This document shows, piece by piece, positions 35,751 to 47,830 of a stretch of 64,000 nt of DNA. Positions within the stretch are counted from its first letter, which is position 1; each line of letters starts with the position of its first letter. The DNA lies in assembly GCF_001659605.2 (NCBI RefSeq), contig NC_035161.2, positions 34,133,191 through 34,197,190 on the forward strand, in the 5' to 3' direction. Source of the DNA: Manihot esculenta. Its lineage: Eukaryota > Streptophyta > Magnoliopsida > Malpighiales > Euphorbiaceae. The position numbers were made by a program, and so were the translations under genes. Under the pieces are notes generated by a model, which saw nothing but the letters and a program-made list of their open reading frames with translations, was not told the DNA's origin and made no database searches.

Positions 35751-38700
35751 CTATGTCTCTAAGCTGACGCCATCATCGTGCTCCGCTGTATCTGGAAAAA
35801 ACTCTTCATTTGGATACATCTTCTGAAACAGCTGTGAAGTGCATGAAGCAGTCAAATTGTTATCCGCAGTGAACATATTAAACTTAGACAACTTTCAATC
35901 TCAATAAACAAAATTTATTAAATAAACACATAATAATCATGCGTGTCAGATGGAAACAACCTTACAAAAAACACAAAGTGCGTGCACTCATTTGTTTAGT
36001 CATTTTCATTAGTTTCCTCTTAAACAAAATATGCAACATGACAAAATCATATGAAACCTAGCATTCATTATAAAGCTCAGAAAATAAAAATACCTTCATA
36101 GCTGAATCTAAGACATCATTGTAGTCCAGATTTCCACTGGGCATGGGAGTGGAGCTGATCGAATCAAATTGACCCTGACATATAGCCAGATGGAATCTTA
36201 GTCAAGCCCATATCATTTTCAATGCATCCAGATCTATAATCTCTTCCTGGACTCCAGCAAGTTTAAATGCAGAAACAACTCAGATGTAAGAACTATGCAA
36301 TTAATATGCAATAATGTATTCCACAAAAGTTCTGCTATCATGTTGGCCTCAAAATAATTTTGTAAAGATAAGTTAAGAATCAACCAATAATCAATACAAA
36401 TCGGTAGATGAATCCCAATAATTACTAGAGGCACTGAAAAAAATTGAAGCATTAGTCCCCCACCCCCTCCAAAAGAAAAAAACAAAAAACAAAAAAGCAC
36501 ACACATAAGACACACACCAACCCTGAAAGACTGAGAGCTCCAACCACATAGACACATGCCAAAAGATGAAGAAAATGGTAAAATGAGTGCAACATAAATA
36601 ATTAAAGTTCTAGGTTATCAAATTATTTTACAAAGCCTAAGATGTTAAAACTAGGAACCAGCAACAATCAGCAAGTTGCACTTGAAACACTTAACAGAGA
36701 GCCGAAGTTAAAAATTTGATTTCAATTAAACCATTGATTTCCTTTTCATCGAGCTCAGAAATAATAAAAAGATAAAAAAAAACAAGTTGAGAATGATAAG
36801 GTAAGTGAGAAGCCAGTCTGTGACTGGAGAGTTCAAGAATCATATAAATTAGGAGGATGGACAATTAGACAAATGAAACAATAGACGCAAGTGGCTGGTG
36901 TTGACAAATACCCAGGACAAAAAGAAAAAACAATTTTCGACTAACTAGCAACTGTAATCCTGGCGGCTACGCAACCCAACACACACAAAGACACTTAAGA
37001 CACACATACACATATATCATGATCAATACATTCCAAGGAAAATCTGAACCAATAAAAGTCAAGAAGCAAACCGTTGTAAGCTCCTGAATATACAATGCAC
37101 TCCAAAGCAGAGTGGGCTTTAGTTCTGTGTTCTCAATTCTATCTACAGAACTGTTTTCACGAGTCACAGGATCAGGACAAGTGAAAAGGGAATTTATAGC
37201 TGCATTTAGTAACTTCTTTCCCTGATGGGCATTATCACACAAAGCTGAAAGATACAGCACAAACCTGAAATGAAAGAAATAAAAAGGTTAAAAAAAGAAC
37301 AGAAGTTGTCAAGTCTATCGGTCTATCCACAGTTCCCTTGAAAAGACAAAGAGGAGGGTGTCATAGCAAAATAGAGGATCTCATCTGGTCTGCTCTTATT
37401 GTATTAACTCGGGAAAAAAAATTTTTGAGTGTCAATAAGGATAAGTACTATAGCAATACCATCTTTTCATATGTCACAATGCTAGTCTCAGAAAGGTCTA
37501 GAAGGAAGAGATGAATTAGGCATTTCTTAAAACTCACAATCTTTTGGATGAGGCAGCATATTCAAATGACTTCAAAGTAGGAATCCAGTACCATAACAAG
37601 TTTATCAAAACAATGAAGCAGTTTGGAATCTTAATTCCTTTAGTAAGTAATAAGTATATAAATGCTTTAGGACTTCTTCTCAAAAAAGGAAAAATAGTTC
37701 TATAAAATGCTGAAGAGCTAAACTCCATTTCCAAAGCCATACTCTACAAAGTGAAATAGACTATTGCAAAATATGATTTCCACTTCCAAGTCAAATATTC
37801 TATGAAATATGGAATTCATCCCATGTTAACTTCTTCTCAGCCATACTCTACAAAGTGAGTCCCATATCTCTTGTTTTTGTCCTATTTAAAAAGTTTACAA
37901 CAACTTTGACAAACAGACTAACAGGGGGTATACAATTGTCAACCTAACTAAAGCTTATGATTAAAATGATATATATTTGTAAAAAGTTCCATAGTCATTT
38001 GGTCTTCAACATAAGTTTTGAACCCTATGAATTTTCTACTTCAGCAGGAGGGTTTCTTTTGGAGTATAAAAAACCACAGCATATGTAACCATACTAGACA
38101 ATTAACTCTATAAACAGACACTCAAGAGAAACACAAAGATACAATAATATGTACGTTCTCAAGCAGTAAATGCAAACTTACATATCCGGAGGACAAACAG
38201 CTAAGTTGCCACTAATCTGGAGAGCTCGAATTGATGTAATCTGCTCAGAATACAATGCTAAAAAAAGAGATTTTTTTTTAATTAAAAAAAGACGTTTCTT
38301 CTATTTAAACTGAAACAAACTACAAAGTAAAACTGGATATTAATCTTACATTGGGGAGGATATACAACCAGGAAATTTGATATGTCTGGCTTCAAGGAAC
38401 TTCTCATAATGCATATTCCCCTAGCCACCTTCTGTTTAACATCTCCCATGCATAGAAAAAGGAAACTTTCATGGAAAGAACCCAATGGAGAAGCTGAGGG
38501 TGACGGAACTGTTAAGGATGGATCCAGAACAAGCTTCTGGCTAAATATGTCCTGGCCAGAAGCCAATCTTATGCCTTTGTACATGCCATTACTCTGAAAA
38601 AGTTTGAAGCAAAGTATAAGAGATTTGTGTTTCAAAAGCAGCTACCCCAATATAATATATCTATACGTTAAATTTTAAGCAAGTCATTAGCATATTTTAT

Positions 38701-40703
38701 CACCTTGTCCATAAGCAAAGCAATCACTGGCATTCGCAAAACCTGTATAACAGAAGTTCCAAACAAAGAAGCAATTAGCTTTACAAACCTACAGCAGTAC
38801 ATTTTCATAAACAAAATTCCATAGTTTAATTTGCACTGTCTTCAAATTCATTGATTTTCCCCATTAGCAGAAGGATGGAAAGCAATAAGCAATAAGACAG
38901 TTATGCAGTTTTGATATACCATTGAATCCAAAGGCAAAAAGAAGCAATGAGATCTACAAAAGATACTGAGATTAGAGAGAATAATTTCATTTTATTGCCA
39001 ATAAAAGCCGCTGTTAACTAAGATTTGAGTCAATTTTTCATCAAAGGAGAAAGAAAAAAAAATAGCAACATTAACTAGAACTTACATAAATGCTTCCTTT
39101 GACTGCAGCACGGCGACAGAAGGCTGGTGGCAGTTCCCCTTGACCATAAATAGGATAAATAAAAGCCCCAGGTGCATTTGTCAACCTAACACGGATAAAT
39201 AACAATCAAGAAACAGTAGCAGTAACTTAATTTGAATAGCTACTATAAGAACCCCAGTGCATGTGTTTTTAACCTATGCTTCTCTTGGGATACACCAAGT
39301 GGGAGATATGATATGGTCAACAAGTTAGACAATCTGCATTTCTGCCAGCAAATCACACCAGTAGCAAGTGCAGAACCATACAAACTACTCAAATTTAAAA
39401 ACCCGAGGGTAAATGACCTCAGCTCACCTGCCAACTGACGATTGATACAGAGCCAAGCGAGCTATTCCATCTTTTGTCTTGAGTAGATCTTTACATTCCT
39501 CTTTGTTGTCCTGGTCATAATCTGCCATGGCTATAGCATATAGGATAATCCTGCAGAGGACAAAGGGATAAAATATGTCAAGGAAGCGCATTATAAATGG
39601 CCACAAACAAAAAGTAACAGCTAATCAATGAGAAACACAGATATGTTGAACAAAAGTTCATAGCCAGGGGAGCAAGTGAAAATGGATAACCAATAAGGCA
39701 AAAACAAATAGAAAGACATAGATAGTTGAAAATAACTGCAGACATTCGGATTCAGAAATTAGGATTGGAATGTATTAGTAAAGTTCTCATCGAATAGGGA
39801 AATTACTATACTAAATTCGAGAAATAAACCAAAAATGGAAGTAAGAAAAACAGCAATTTTCACTAAAATCCGTTGAGCATTAGGAAAAAGAATAAGGTGA
39901 AAAAGGCAACAGCTAGAAAAAGAACTCTCACTAACAGATAGATAAAGATGCAGCAGTCTGTACGATTTAATCTTGGATGGCAATTTCATATTTGTCAAGA
40001 AATCAACAAATGGACTCTCCAAATCCTCCTCTGAGATTCCCGCAGTCTCTGATTCTACTTCCTCCCCTTGATTCCCATTTTCTCCATCTCTACCAGATGA
40101 AGCAGCCAATTGTCCTTGCACCAGCTTAAAGAACCTCATCAATCGATTCTTCTCCATCAAGCTCAAGCTCTTGTCTTTAAATATAGCAGCCCTGGAATCC
40201 GGCACATTCCACAGCTTCCCACTCTCATCGCCCACGAAGCTTGCATCTACGCTCTTGAACTCCACGTACTGACTTGCCGCAGACTTTATCAAAAGATCAA
40301 TGAACCTATCCGCACAAAATAAAACCCGAGGTCCCGACACATCGAGATTGAATTTATTAGAGTGTTCTTCCAAAGGGTTAGCGGAAAGTGAGGAAATCTC
40401 GACGTCTGAATAGAGAGGGCGGATGGCGAGATTTACGACGGAGTAATCGTCGCAGCCGGTTTCGATGGTAGAGGAGGACATCGGCTGTAGGGAAGTAGAA
40501 TTGTTATTGAGGAAAGAGGTGAGTTCCAAGATGGAGAGAGATGAGAAGTGGGATCCGTAGAATTTGTTGTGGTCGACGTGAAGTACGGATTTTCCTGAAG
40601 CAGAGGCTGCGGCGGCGATCACGGATTGTGGTAAGCCGGTTCCGACGACGACAAGGTCGAAGGTGGTGGGATCAATTGGGGGATAGGACGGAGGTTCACT
40701 CAT
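35751..40703 (-). CDS. REP: Rab escort protein, REP (9 exons, 558 aa)
   Basis: Accessory component of Rab geranylgeranyltransferase: it binds new Rab GTPases and presents them for prenylation, in the cytosol. Minus-strand exons: 39964-40703, 39428-39550, 39086-39185, 38704-38742, 38350-38593, 38182-38257, 37072-37264, 36094-36174, 35751-35831 (1677 nt, in phase). Conserved GDI/REP regions are visible: the dinucleotide-fold segment [18 protein letters not shown] (about residues 16-33), HVDHNKFYG, then [20 protein letters not shown] charged insert after [13 protein letters not shown] (glycine/glutamate-rich) sits in the middle of exon 1, as in REPs rather than the shorter GDIs. Length is close to the roughly 560 residues of plant REP. 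The start at 40703 gives [16 protein letters not shown]. Confidence 0.94.
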
Positions 40704-42900
40704 GGCGGCGCGCGAGATGGAGTCCTTACGGGATAGTAGCCAACAGCCACGGCGAGATAGATGAACCGTTGCTGCTGATCCGCTACCCGCTTAATCTATA
40801 TATATATACATATATTTTATATTTTATATATATAAAAGTGAGAATAGGGAAATATTAGAATTGCGGATTATGTTAATGATTTTATTATTTAAATAATTTT
40901 AAATTAATAGATTATTTCACATATCATATAAAACAATTATAGATATTTATCTTCTAAAATTAATTTTTTTATTTTTAAGATTAATTAATTTTATTAGGTA
41001 ATTACATAGAATAATTATTAAAAATTAATAATCTTTGTAATATTTAAATTTTAAAAAAATTAAATTTTTTCCATTTCAAAAAAATAAAATAAAATTTTTT
41101 TAGATAAGAATATTAAAATAATAAATTTTAATTTTAATTTAAAATGTTAAAATATTACAATATTATCATAATACTAAACTATTAGATTAAATTTTTAATT
41201 TTTGAATTAACTAATTTTATTTAAAAAAATATTTAAATATACTTTAACAATAAGTACCGTAAAGTTTTAATCTTGTTGTACTATGTACATTCAAAACTTT
41301 AATATTTTTTAACAAATCTAACATTAAATTAAATAATAAAATCATTGTCTATAATTATTTAGATTTTCATTCATATATATATAATATGATAATTAAAAAA
41401 TAAAATTTTGATATATGATTATTAAAATAATGAATTTAATTATTTTTAAAAATATTAAAATAATTATCATAATATTAAAATATAATAAGTTCAAATTTAA
41501 AAAATAAAATTATAAGATATACAGAATAATAATCATAAATTAATAATTTTAAAAAAATAGTAAAGAGATTATTTTAATTTTAAATATTAGTAATTTCAAT
41601 ATCATCTAAATACTTATAAAATACTTGAATTATTGTATTTTTTTTATTTTTTTTTTTCATTATGTGTTTGATCGCAAACACATATACGTATCGAAGCATC
41701 TGATGGGGCACTGACCTCATATATTTTAAAATTTTAATAAATGTACTTAAAATCAAAATTAATGGTATAGAATTATTAAAATAACATATCTAAACATTAA
41801 ATAATATAAAAAAAATTATATATATATATTATATGAGTATTATAATAAATATAAAAACGTATAAGGTAGATTTGAATAAGGCTAATTCATACTAAAAAGT
41901 TAAAAATAAATTATTTAGCCCATTAAACAAAAAGTCCAAACGATTAATTCACTTTTATAAGTATAATTTTAAATTGTATAACAGTTAAACATAAACACTT
42001 AATTTAGTATGTCATTTTTTAATACAATTTAGACTTTTAATTTTTAATCATAATTAATTGAAAATATTTAATTTTATGATGTAAGATTTTAGGCTTTTGC
42101 TAAAAATGTGAATTATTGCATAAATTTGGACTCTAGGCTTATTATTTATCGAAGTACTATGTTTTATTTTTAGAATGCATTATTTATCAAACTTATCAAA
42201 ATTAACTAACTAATTATTTAAAAAACTAATTAAATATCATCAATAAAATTAAATTATTTAACTATCGTGTACTTCTATTAAATAAAAAAAATGCTACAGT
42301 AAAAAATTATTATTTATATTGTTTAATGTTATTTCTTTATTTATATTACTTAATCCATTTAAGAATAAGAACGGAATTAGAATGATTAAAAAGTTTGATT
42401 TGTAAAATGCAATTGATTAAAAGAATAAAAACTAAAATATACGAAAACTTACAATAAATTAAAGCAACAGCAAATATCAAATATAATCGATGGATTATAT
42501 AATATAATATAAATAGCTTTGATAAATTTCCTCATAATAAGTAAATCTAAAAATCTAAATTCGAGATATCATGCATTTCCTACTACTTTAGTAAAGATGG
42601 TCAGGATCACCAAGATTTTATTCTGTCCATAAAGAACAGCATTTTTCATGAAAAATATGAAGTTGGGTCAGTATCTTTTGATATTTGTTCTCTTTATGCT
42701 GTTTCAACTGGTAAGTAATTCAATGCCCTTAAAGAAAGCAGCATAGCATCTCTAACCTGATAATTTCTGGTGGAGTACTCATCTAGAATTATAAGCAGAC
42801 AGCTAGCAAATTAATTGTTAGCAGATAAAGGTATACAAAGCACCACGATCACAACGTCAATTGTCCCCATATTAAAACTCAAATACAACATTCAAAAAAC
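40704..42900. other. REP promoter and AT-rich intergenic DNA
   Basis: 40704-40850 is the REP leader and promoter side, with a (TA)-rich tract near 40797-40835. 40850-42550 is extremely AT-rich without recognisable genes. A perfect 10-bp-arm palindrome lies at 41661-41684. Confidence 0.4.
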
Positions 42901-43052
42901 AGACATGTGAATATCCTAAGCATAATGCCTAAAAGGGAGTAAGTTTTAGCATCACGACTAATTCATGTAAAGATGGAAGTGAACAGCAGCTGGATGGAGC
43001 ACAAAACTTTTTAACATAAGTCAGCACTGGACAATCCAGCCACCTTGGCTCT

Positions 43053-45044
43053 TCACTGCCTTGATCTCGACTCAGCTCTTCTAGCTTCATCAGGTGTTGA
43101 AGGAAACAACTCAACATACCTTGACCCAATTGTCATCTTATCTTTGCTCATAGCTCGTTTAGCTTCTTCAACAGAAACAAACTCTACATATGCCTCTCCA
43201 GTAGCTTTCCCGTCTGGGCGACATGCAATGTGTATCCTCTCTTCAACGAGCTTGAATTCTTTGAAAAATTCAATTATTTCAGGTTTTTTCACAGAGAATG
43301 GCAGTCCTCGCATCTTCAAAATGTCCGTGTATTCCAGTTGATCCTTATCACTGAACCTCTTTGCTTTAGATGGTGGAGGACTTCCATGATAATCAGTGTC
43401 ATAGATTCCTTCATAATTCACCTCTGCAGCAATAGCATTGTAATAATCCTGTCTCTTGCACCTAAAAACTTCCACATACCTACGCCCCATGTTCTGCCGG
43501 TCTCTCTGTAAAGCAAACTCAACCTGCATGGACCCTGCAAAGACCACAAAGGCCTCTCCTGTGAACCGTCCATTCTTATTGACCAGCAGCACATCCACAA
43601 TGTCCAGTCCAGCAAAGAACTTGATGATGTCTATATCAGTGCAGTTGAAAGGAAGTCCTCTCAGACGAACCACAGGAAAGGCAGGGGGCTGAAATCCACC
43701 ACCATAGCTGTAGGGTTGAAAGCCACTAGGACCACTGCTCACTGCGAAGTAGGGATTTGATTCCATCATTCTTTGTCTCTTTGAGCCGACCTCGTACCCA
43801 TCCGAAACCCCCCCGCTTCCCAACATTGCCCTTCATTTATCCATACCCAAAAAAGAAAAAAAAAATCCCCACTCAACCTGTTAATAAAACCAAACCCAAC
43901 CCACACTTCCCTGACACCTTATATTCCTAATTTTTCTTTAAGAAAAAGGAGGTATAACATTTAACATCCCTCCTAAAAGGAACTATGAAAAGCCCCAAAT
44001 GCAAAGCAAGAGAATAGCACATAATCACCAATGGCAGTAACAAAGTTTCAACCAACTGACTATAATGAGAAAGGATCAACAAATAATGTCATGTATATAT
44101 CATGTCCACGATTACTTCTGCAGATTTATTTTTATCCATCAGAAATCAAGATGCATAACCAAGCACAGCTGATATAACATTAATTCATGCCATATACAAG
44201 ATTCCTCGTGTATACATTTTAGTTCCACCATTTAACACTACAAGGCACAAGAAGAAAGTATCCCAACACTACACAAGATTATAGTTGACAGGAAACATAG
44301 CACTAAATATTTGCCCAAAAAAAAAAACTAGAAAAGCAGTGCTCAAATCAATCACCCTAATATAATTGCTCATAGAGATATTTCCCTATAAGAAACAAAA
44401 CATACTGCTTTTTCAGTTACATAGGAAAATCATATCAAAGTGGTTTAAAAAATTCTTTATGACTGACTACTATAATAGTGAACATTAGAATCTTAGAATA
44501 ATAAATAGTCCTCAAAAACAGTTAATCAGTGACCTGTATAAAAAGTTTTTTGAACTGTCTTGCTAAAGAGATTTCATAAGAACACAAAGAAGAATTTGAT
44601 ACCCGTTTTGGAGAATAGCAAAAATATTTTCTCTAGTTTCTGTCAACTGCTATCAGGTTTTTCACATTTTTTTTAAAAAATCTCTCAATAACTTTTTGAT
44701 TGCTTTTAAGTATTCCTGAGCTGTGTGGGAAAAAAATCAGTTTGTTCTTTTCCAAATTCATTGGTCCTAAAATATGTACAAATAATAAATGTTCTAGAAA
44801 ATTTCAATGTCTTCAAATAGCAAATATCAAAAATGATAAAAGAAGAAAAGAAAAGCCAAATTTGTGTCGTTTGCTTAACAATTGAAATTCATTTGTTACA
44901 CAATTCTGTATTCACAAACCCGCACAACAGCAACAGCAGCAGCAGCAGCAGCATCAACATCAAATCAGAAGCAAATTACAAACAAAGAAGGAAAAGAAAA
45001 AAGAAATAACAAGTTTTATATACTTACCCTCTGGGTCCGTACAT
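43053..45044 (-). CDS. hnRNP F/H-like RNA-binding protein with two RRMs (264 aa)
   Basis: Nuclear RNA-binding protein of the hnRNP H/F/GRSF type, expected to act in splicing or RNA handling. Coding exons on the minus strand are 45028-45044 (17 nt: MYGPRG) and 43053-43830, joined in phase as RGAMLGSGG. A start at 43826 within exon 2 would also work but would drop the conserved MYGPRGA. RRM1 runs from VVRLRGLPFNCTDIDIIKFF to RRYVEVFRC (about residues 56-130). RRM2 runs from ILKMRGLPFSVKKPEIIEFF to SRYVELFPS. RLRGLPF and KMRGLPF are the quasi-RRM RNP2 forms typical of hnRNP F/H. A GFQPYSYGGGFQ linker precedes RRM1. The leader exon before the 17-nt coding segment begins at about 45086. A further intron (45087-45733) and a 5' exon (45734 to about 45860) appear to be untranslated. 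Confidence 0.9.
44928..44953 (+). repeat. (CAG)n microsatellite in an intron of the RRM gene
   Basis: An imperfect then perfect CAG/AGC trinucleotide run of about eight units lies in the intron between the 17-nt coding segment and the main exon. Confidence 0.85.
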
Positions 45045-45704
45045 GGTTTTGGGTCTTTGAAATGTTCAGCAGTCTCGTCTGATAACCTGAGAAATTAGAG
45101 AGATTCGAAAAATTCTAAGAAATGTAGAAATTAAGATATTAAAATCCTAGCTAGGGTTCATACAAAGGACAACAACAACAAATCTGCCCATAAATTCCGA
45201 GCAAGCGCAAAACCGAAACTCAAAATTAATTCAACGGACTCCCTCTTAATCACAAAGTTTACAATTGCACACAATAAATAATATACTCTTAAATCATTAA
45301 TCTACTACAAGGAAATAATTTACTCTTAAAATCTGTATTAAAAACTCATAAATCTCCAATATTAACGCCAAAAAACTTTCCGAACATACAAGTAAATCCT
45401 CCACGTTATCCTAATCCTCGTAAAATCAATAATCAGAGCACCACAAAATCAATATTGAAAACCCAATAAAGTCAATAACAAACATCCACAAATTCAAATA
45501 TTGAAAAACCCAAATCAGCAACAATAACACCGTAAAATCAAATAATAAAATCCTACAAAATCAAATATTAACAACCCATAAAACAATAAGGGAAATCAAC
45601 AAACTTATTGAAATGAAATCGTCTTCTGAAAACGAAATCCAGCTGATTTTTCTTCTCCTGTGTTTGACAACATAAACATAGAGGGTATAGAGAGAACGAA
45701 ATGG

Positions 45705-45727
45705 GAGAGAGAGAGAGAGAGAGAGAG
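45705..45727 (+). repeat. (GA)n microsatellite next to the 5'-UTR donor of the RRM gene
   Basis: About 11 GA units lie directly inside the 5'-UTR intron. On the transcribed strand this is a CT tract right after the donor GTATCGCT. Confidence 0.85.
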
Positions 45728-45733
45728 CGATAC

Positions 45734-46752
45734 CTACGCAGAAATTTCAGGATTGACGCTTGAAACAACAAAGTGAGGAGGGGAGGACCAAGAGCGGGAA
45801 GAGAGAGGGGCTGCAATCGCGATTCCTAGTGAAAGAAAAAAAGAGGATAGGGTTTTAGTCTTTGGGCAAAATGGACGCATAGACTTGGCACGGCACCTTC
45901 TAAAGCAATCAATTCCAACGGCAATCAAATAAATTACTTACCCTTACGCCTTGTTTGGTTCTTGGTTACTTTGCTAATTATTTACAAATTAAGAATACGT
46001 GTATTACAATTAAAACATACTGGATGGCGTGAATTAAAAATAAAAAAAGAGTTTTACATACACTACTCCATAATTTAATAAAATATTGAATTGTTATTTT
46101 TAATTAAGCTAAAAAAAATTTAAGTTCAAGTTTTTTATTTTATATTAAAGTAATAAAATTTTATTAAAGTAATAAAATTTTATTTTATATTTTTTATATA
46201 ATATACTATATATTCATATTTCTCTATAAGTAAATTATTATTGTAATTAATAGATTTTTTCTTTATTTAGAATCAATAATTTTATAAAAATTTAATTTAA
46301 TTGAATTTTAGAATTGTTTTCCTCGGTCCAATCGAATGTGTCCTTTGAGAGAGGGCTATGCTTTTACACATTTAACCTCGAGGCCAAGTTATTAATCAAC
46401 GAACCTGCTCTATAGTCCTATTACCAAACCTATAATAGTTGTGCTCCAAGGCTATTTTCGTTACATCACATTAAAAATAACACGTGTCCATGGAAACAGC
46501 CAAAGCAAATAAGGTTTCAAGAGATGTGAACCAATAGAGAGAAGGAACGCGCGCGCAGGGACCGATGACGTGGCAAAATATATTTGAAATCCCGCCCAAA
46601 TCCAGAGACTTGAATTTCTCATTTATTTATTTTAAAATAATAAATCCCTATCTCGGCCGAAAAGGCAAAAAGCATTTTTCAAAGGCCTCCTTCTCGGCGT
46701 CTCTTCATTCTCTGCCCCTCCTCCCTCCTTTTTTGCCTCCGAAATCCGTAAG
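45734..46752. promoter_or_regulatory. Divergent promoter region between the RRM and HMGB genes
   Basis: The RRM gene leader ends at about 45860 on the minus strand. The HMGB leader occupies about 46680-46752 on the plus strand. Between them an AT-rich core (45960-46310) separates two GC-richer flanks. A TGACGTGG (G-box/ABRE-like) lies at 46565-46572, upstream of HMGB. A shared bidirectional promoter is possible but unproven. Confidence 0.45.
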
Positions 46753-46864
46753 GTAAACTCGAAGAAAGCCTTTGCGGCGCCTACGCCGAACGATTCCTAT
46801 CATTTTCGCTGGTTTTTAACCTGTTCGTTTGTTTTTTTGTTCTTTCTCTTTTGATTTCTCACAG
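46753..46864 (+). other. 5'-UTR intron of the HMGB gene
   Basis: Donor CCGTAAG-GTAAAC at 46753 and acceptor TTTCTCACAG ending at 46864 flank a T-rich stretch of 112 nt. The start codon follows 8 nt later. Inferred from splice signals. Confidence 0.65.
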
Positions 46865-46872
46865 GTTTAGCC

Positions 46873-47830
46873 ATGAAAGGTGGGAAATCCAACGCTAACA
46901 CCAGCAAGTTCGATGCTAAGTGAGTACTTTTGGTTTCTGGATCGTACGAAACAAAGCCGATTTTCATTTCTTTCAATAAATTTGATTTTGAATTTTGGGT
47001 TTGTTGTTAGGCTGAAGGTAAATGGTGCAGGCGGTGGCCAAAAAGGGTTGAAGAAGACGGGGAAGGACCCCAACAAGCCCAAGCGGCCTGCAAGTGCTTT
47101 CTTCGTTTTCATGTAATGGATTTTTTCTCAAGTCTTATGTCATTCTCCACATCAATTTATCTTTTTCAATTGATTTTAATTTCTTTTTTTATATATATAA
47201 TAGGGAGGAATTTAGGCAGGAGTACAAGGAGAAGCATCCTAACAACAAATCTGTTTCTGTTGTGAGTATCATTCTAATTCTGTTTTGCTTCTTTTTTTTT
47301 TTTTCAATAATGTTGAAAATGACAATTTTTGTTTTTATTATCATTATTATTATTTTTTAAATCGGTGTAATTTGTTTTTGAAACGAATCAGGTGGGAAAG
47401 GCTGCTGGAGATAAGTGGAAATCTATGTCAGAGGCTGTGAGTATTTAAGGGCCTTTTTGGTGATTTTATTTGTTTTTCTATCTGAGATTTCTGGTTATTG
47501 GAATGATGTGGTTTGTATTATTTTCCATTTTAAATAATATCAGGAGAAAGCTCCTTATGTAGCAAAAGCAGAGAAAAGAAAGAATGAATACAACAAAAAC
47601 ATGGCTGCTTACAATAAAAGAATGGTACTACTTGGTTGTTTCTTTAAGCTTCTCCAATTCAAATGTTTTCTTAAACCCTTCATCGTTTTATTCATTAAAT
47701 AGTTGCTTTGCAATCTCGTTGACATGATTCTTTTATTATGATATAATAGGCTGGTGGAGGAAATGCCGATGAAGAATCAGACAAGTCTAAATCTGAAGTG
47801 AATGATGAGGAGGAAGAAGATAATGAGTAA
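46873..47830 (+). CDS. High mobility group B protein, HMGB2/3-like (6 exons, 137 aa)
   Basis: Small abundant chromatin protein that bends DNA through one HMG box. Exons: 46873-46919, 47011-47112, 47204-47261, 47392-47436, 47544-47624, 47750-47830 (414 nt, in phase). Order of parts: short basic N-terminus (MKGGKSNANTSKFDAKLKVN), KDPNKPKRPASAFFVFM opening the HMG box (about residues 35-104) with EEFRQEYKEKHPNNK, VGKAAGDKWKSMSEAEKAPY and AEKRKNEYNKNMAAYNKRM, then an acidic tail ending EEEEDNE. One box with a basic N-terminus and an acidic C-tail is the plant HMGB layout, and 137 residues fits HMGB2/3. Six exons with the box split across exons 2-5 is typical. Confidence 0.95.
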
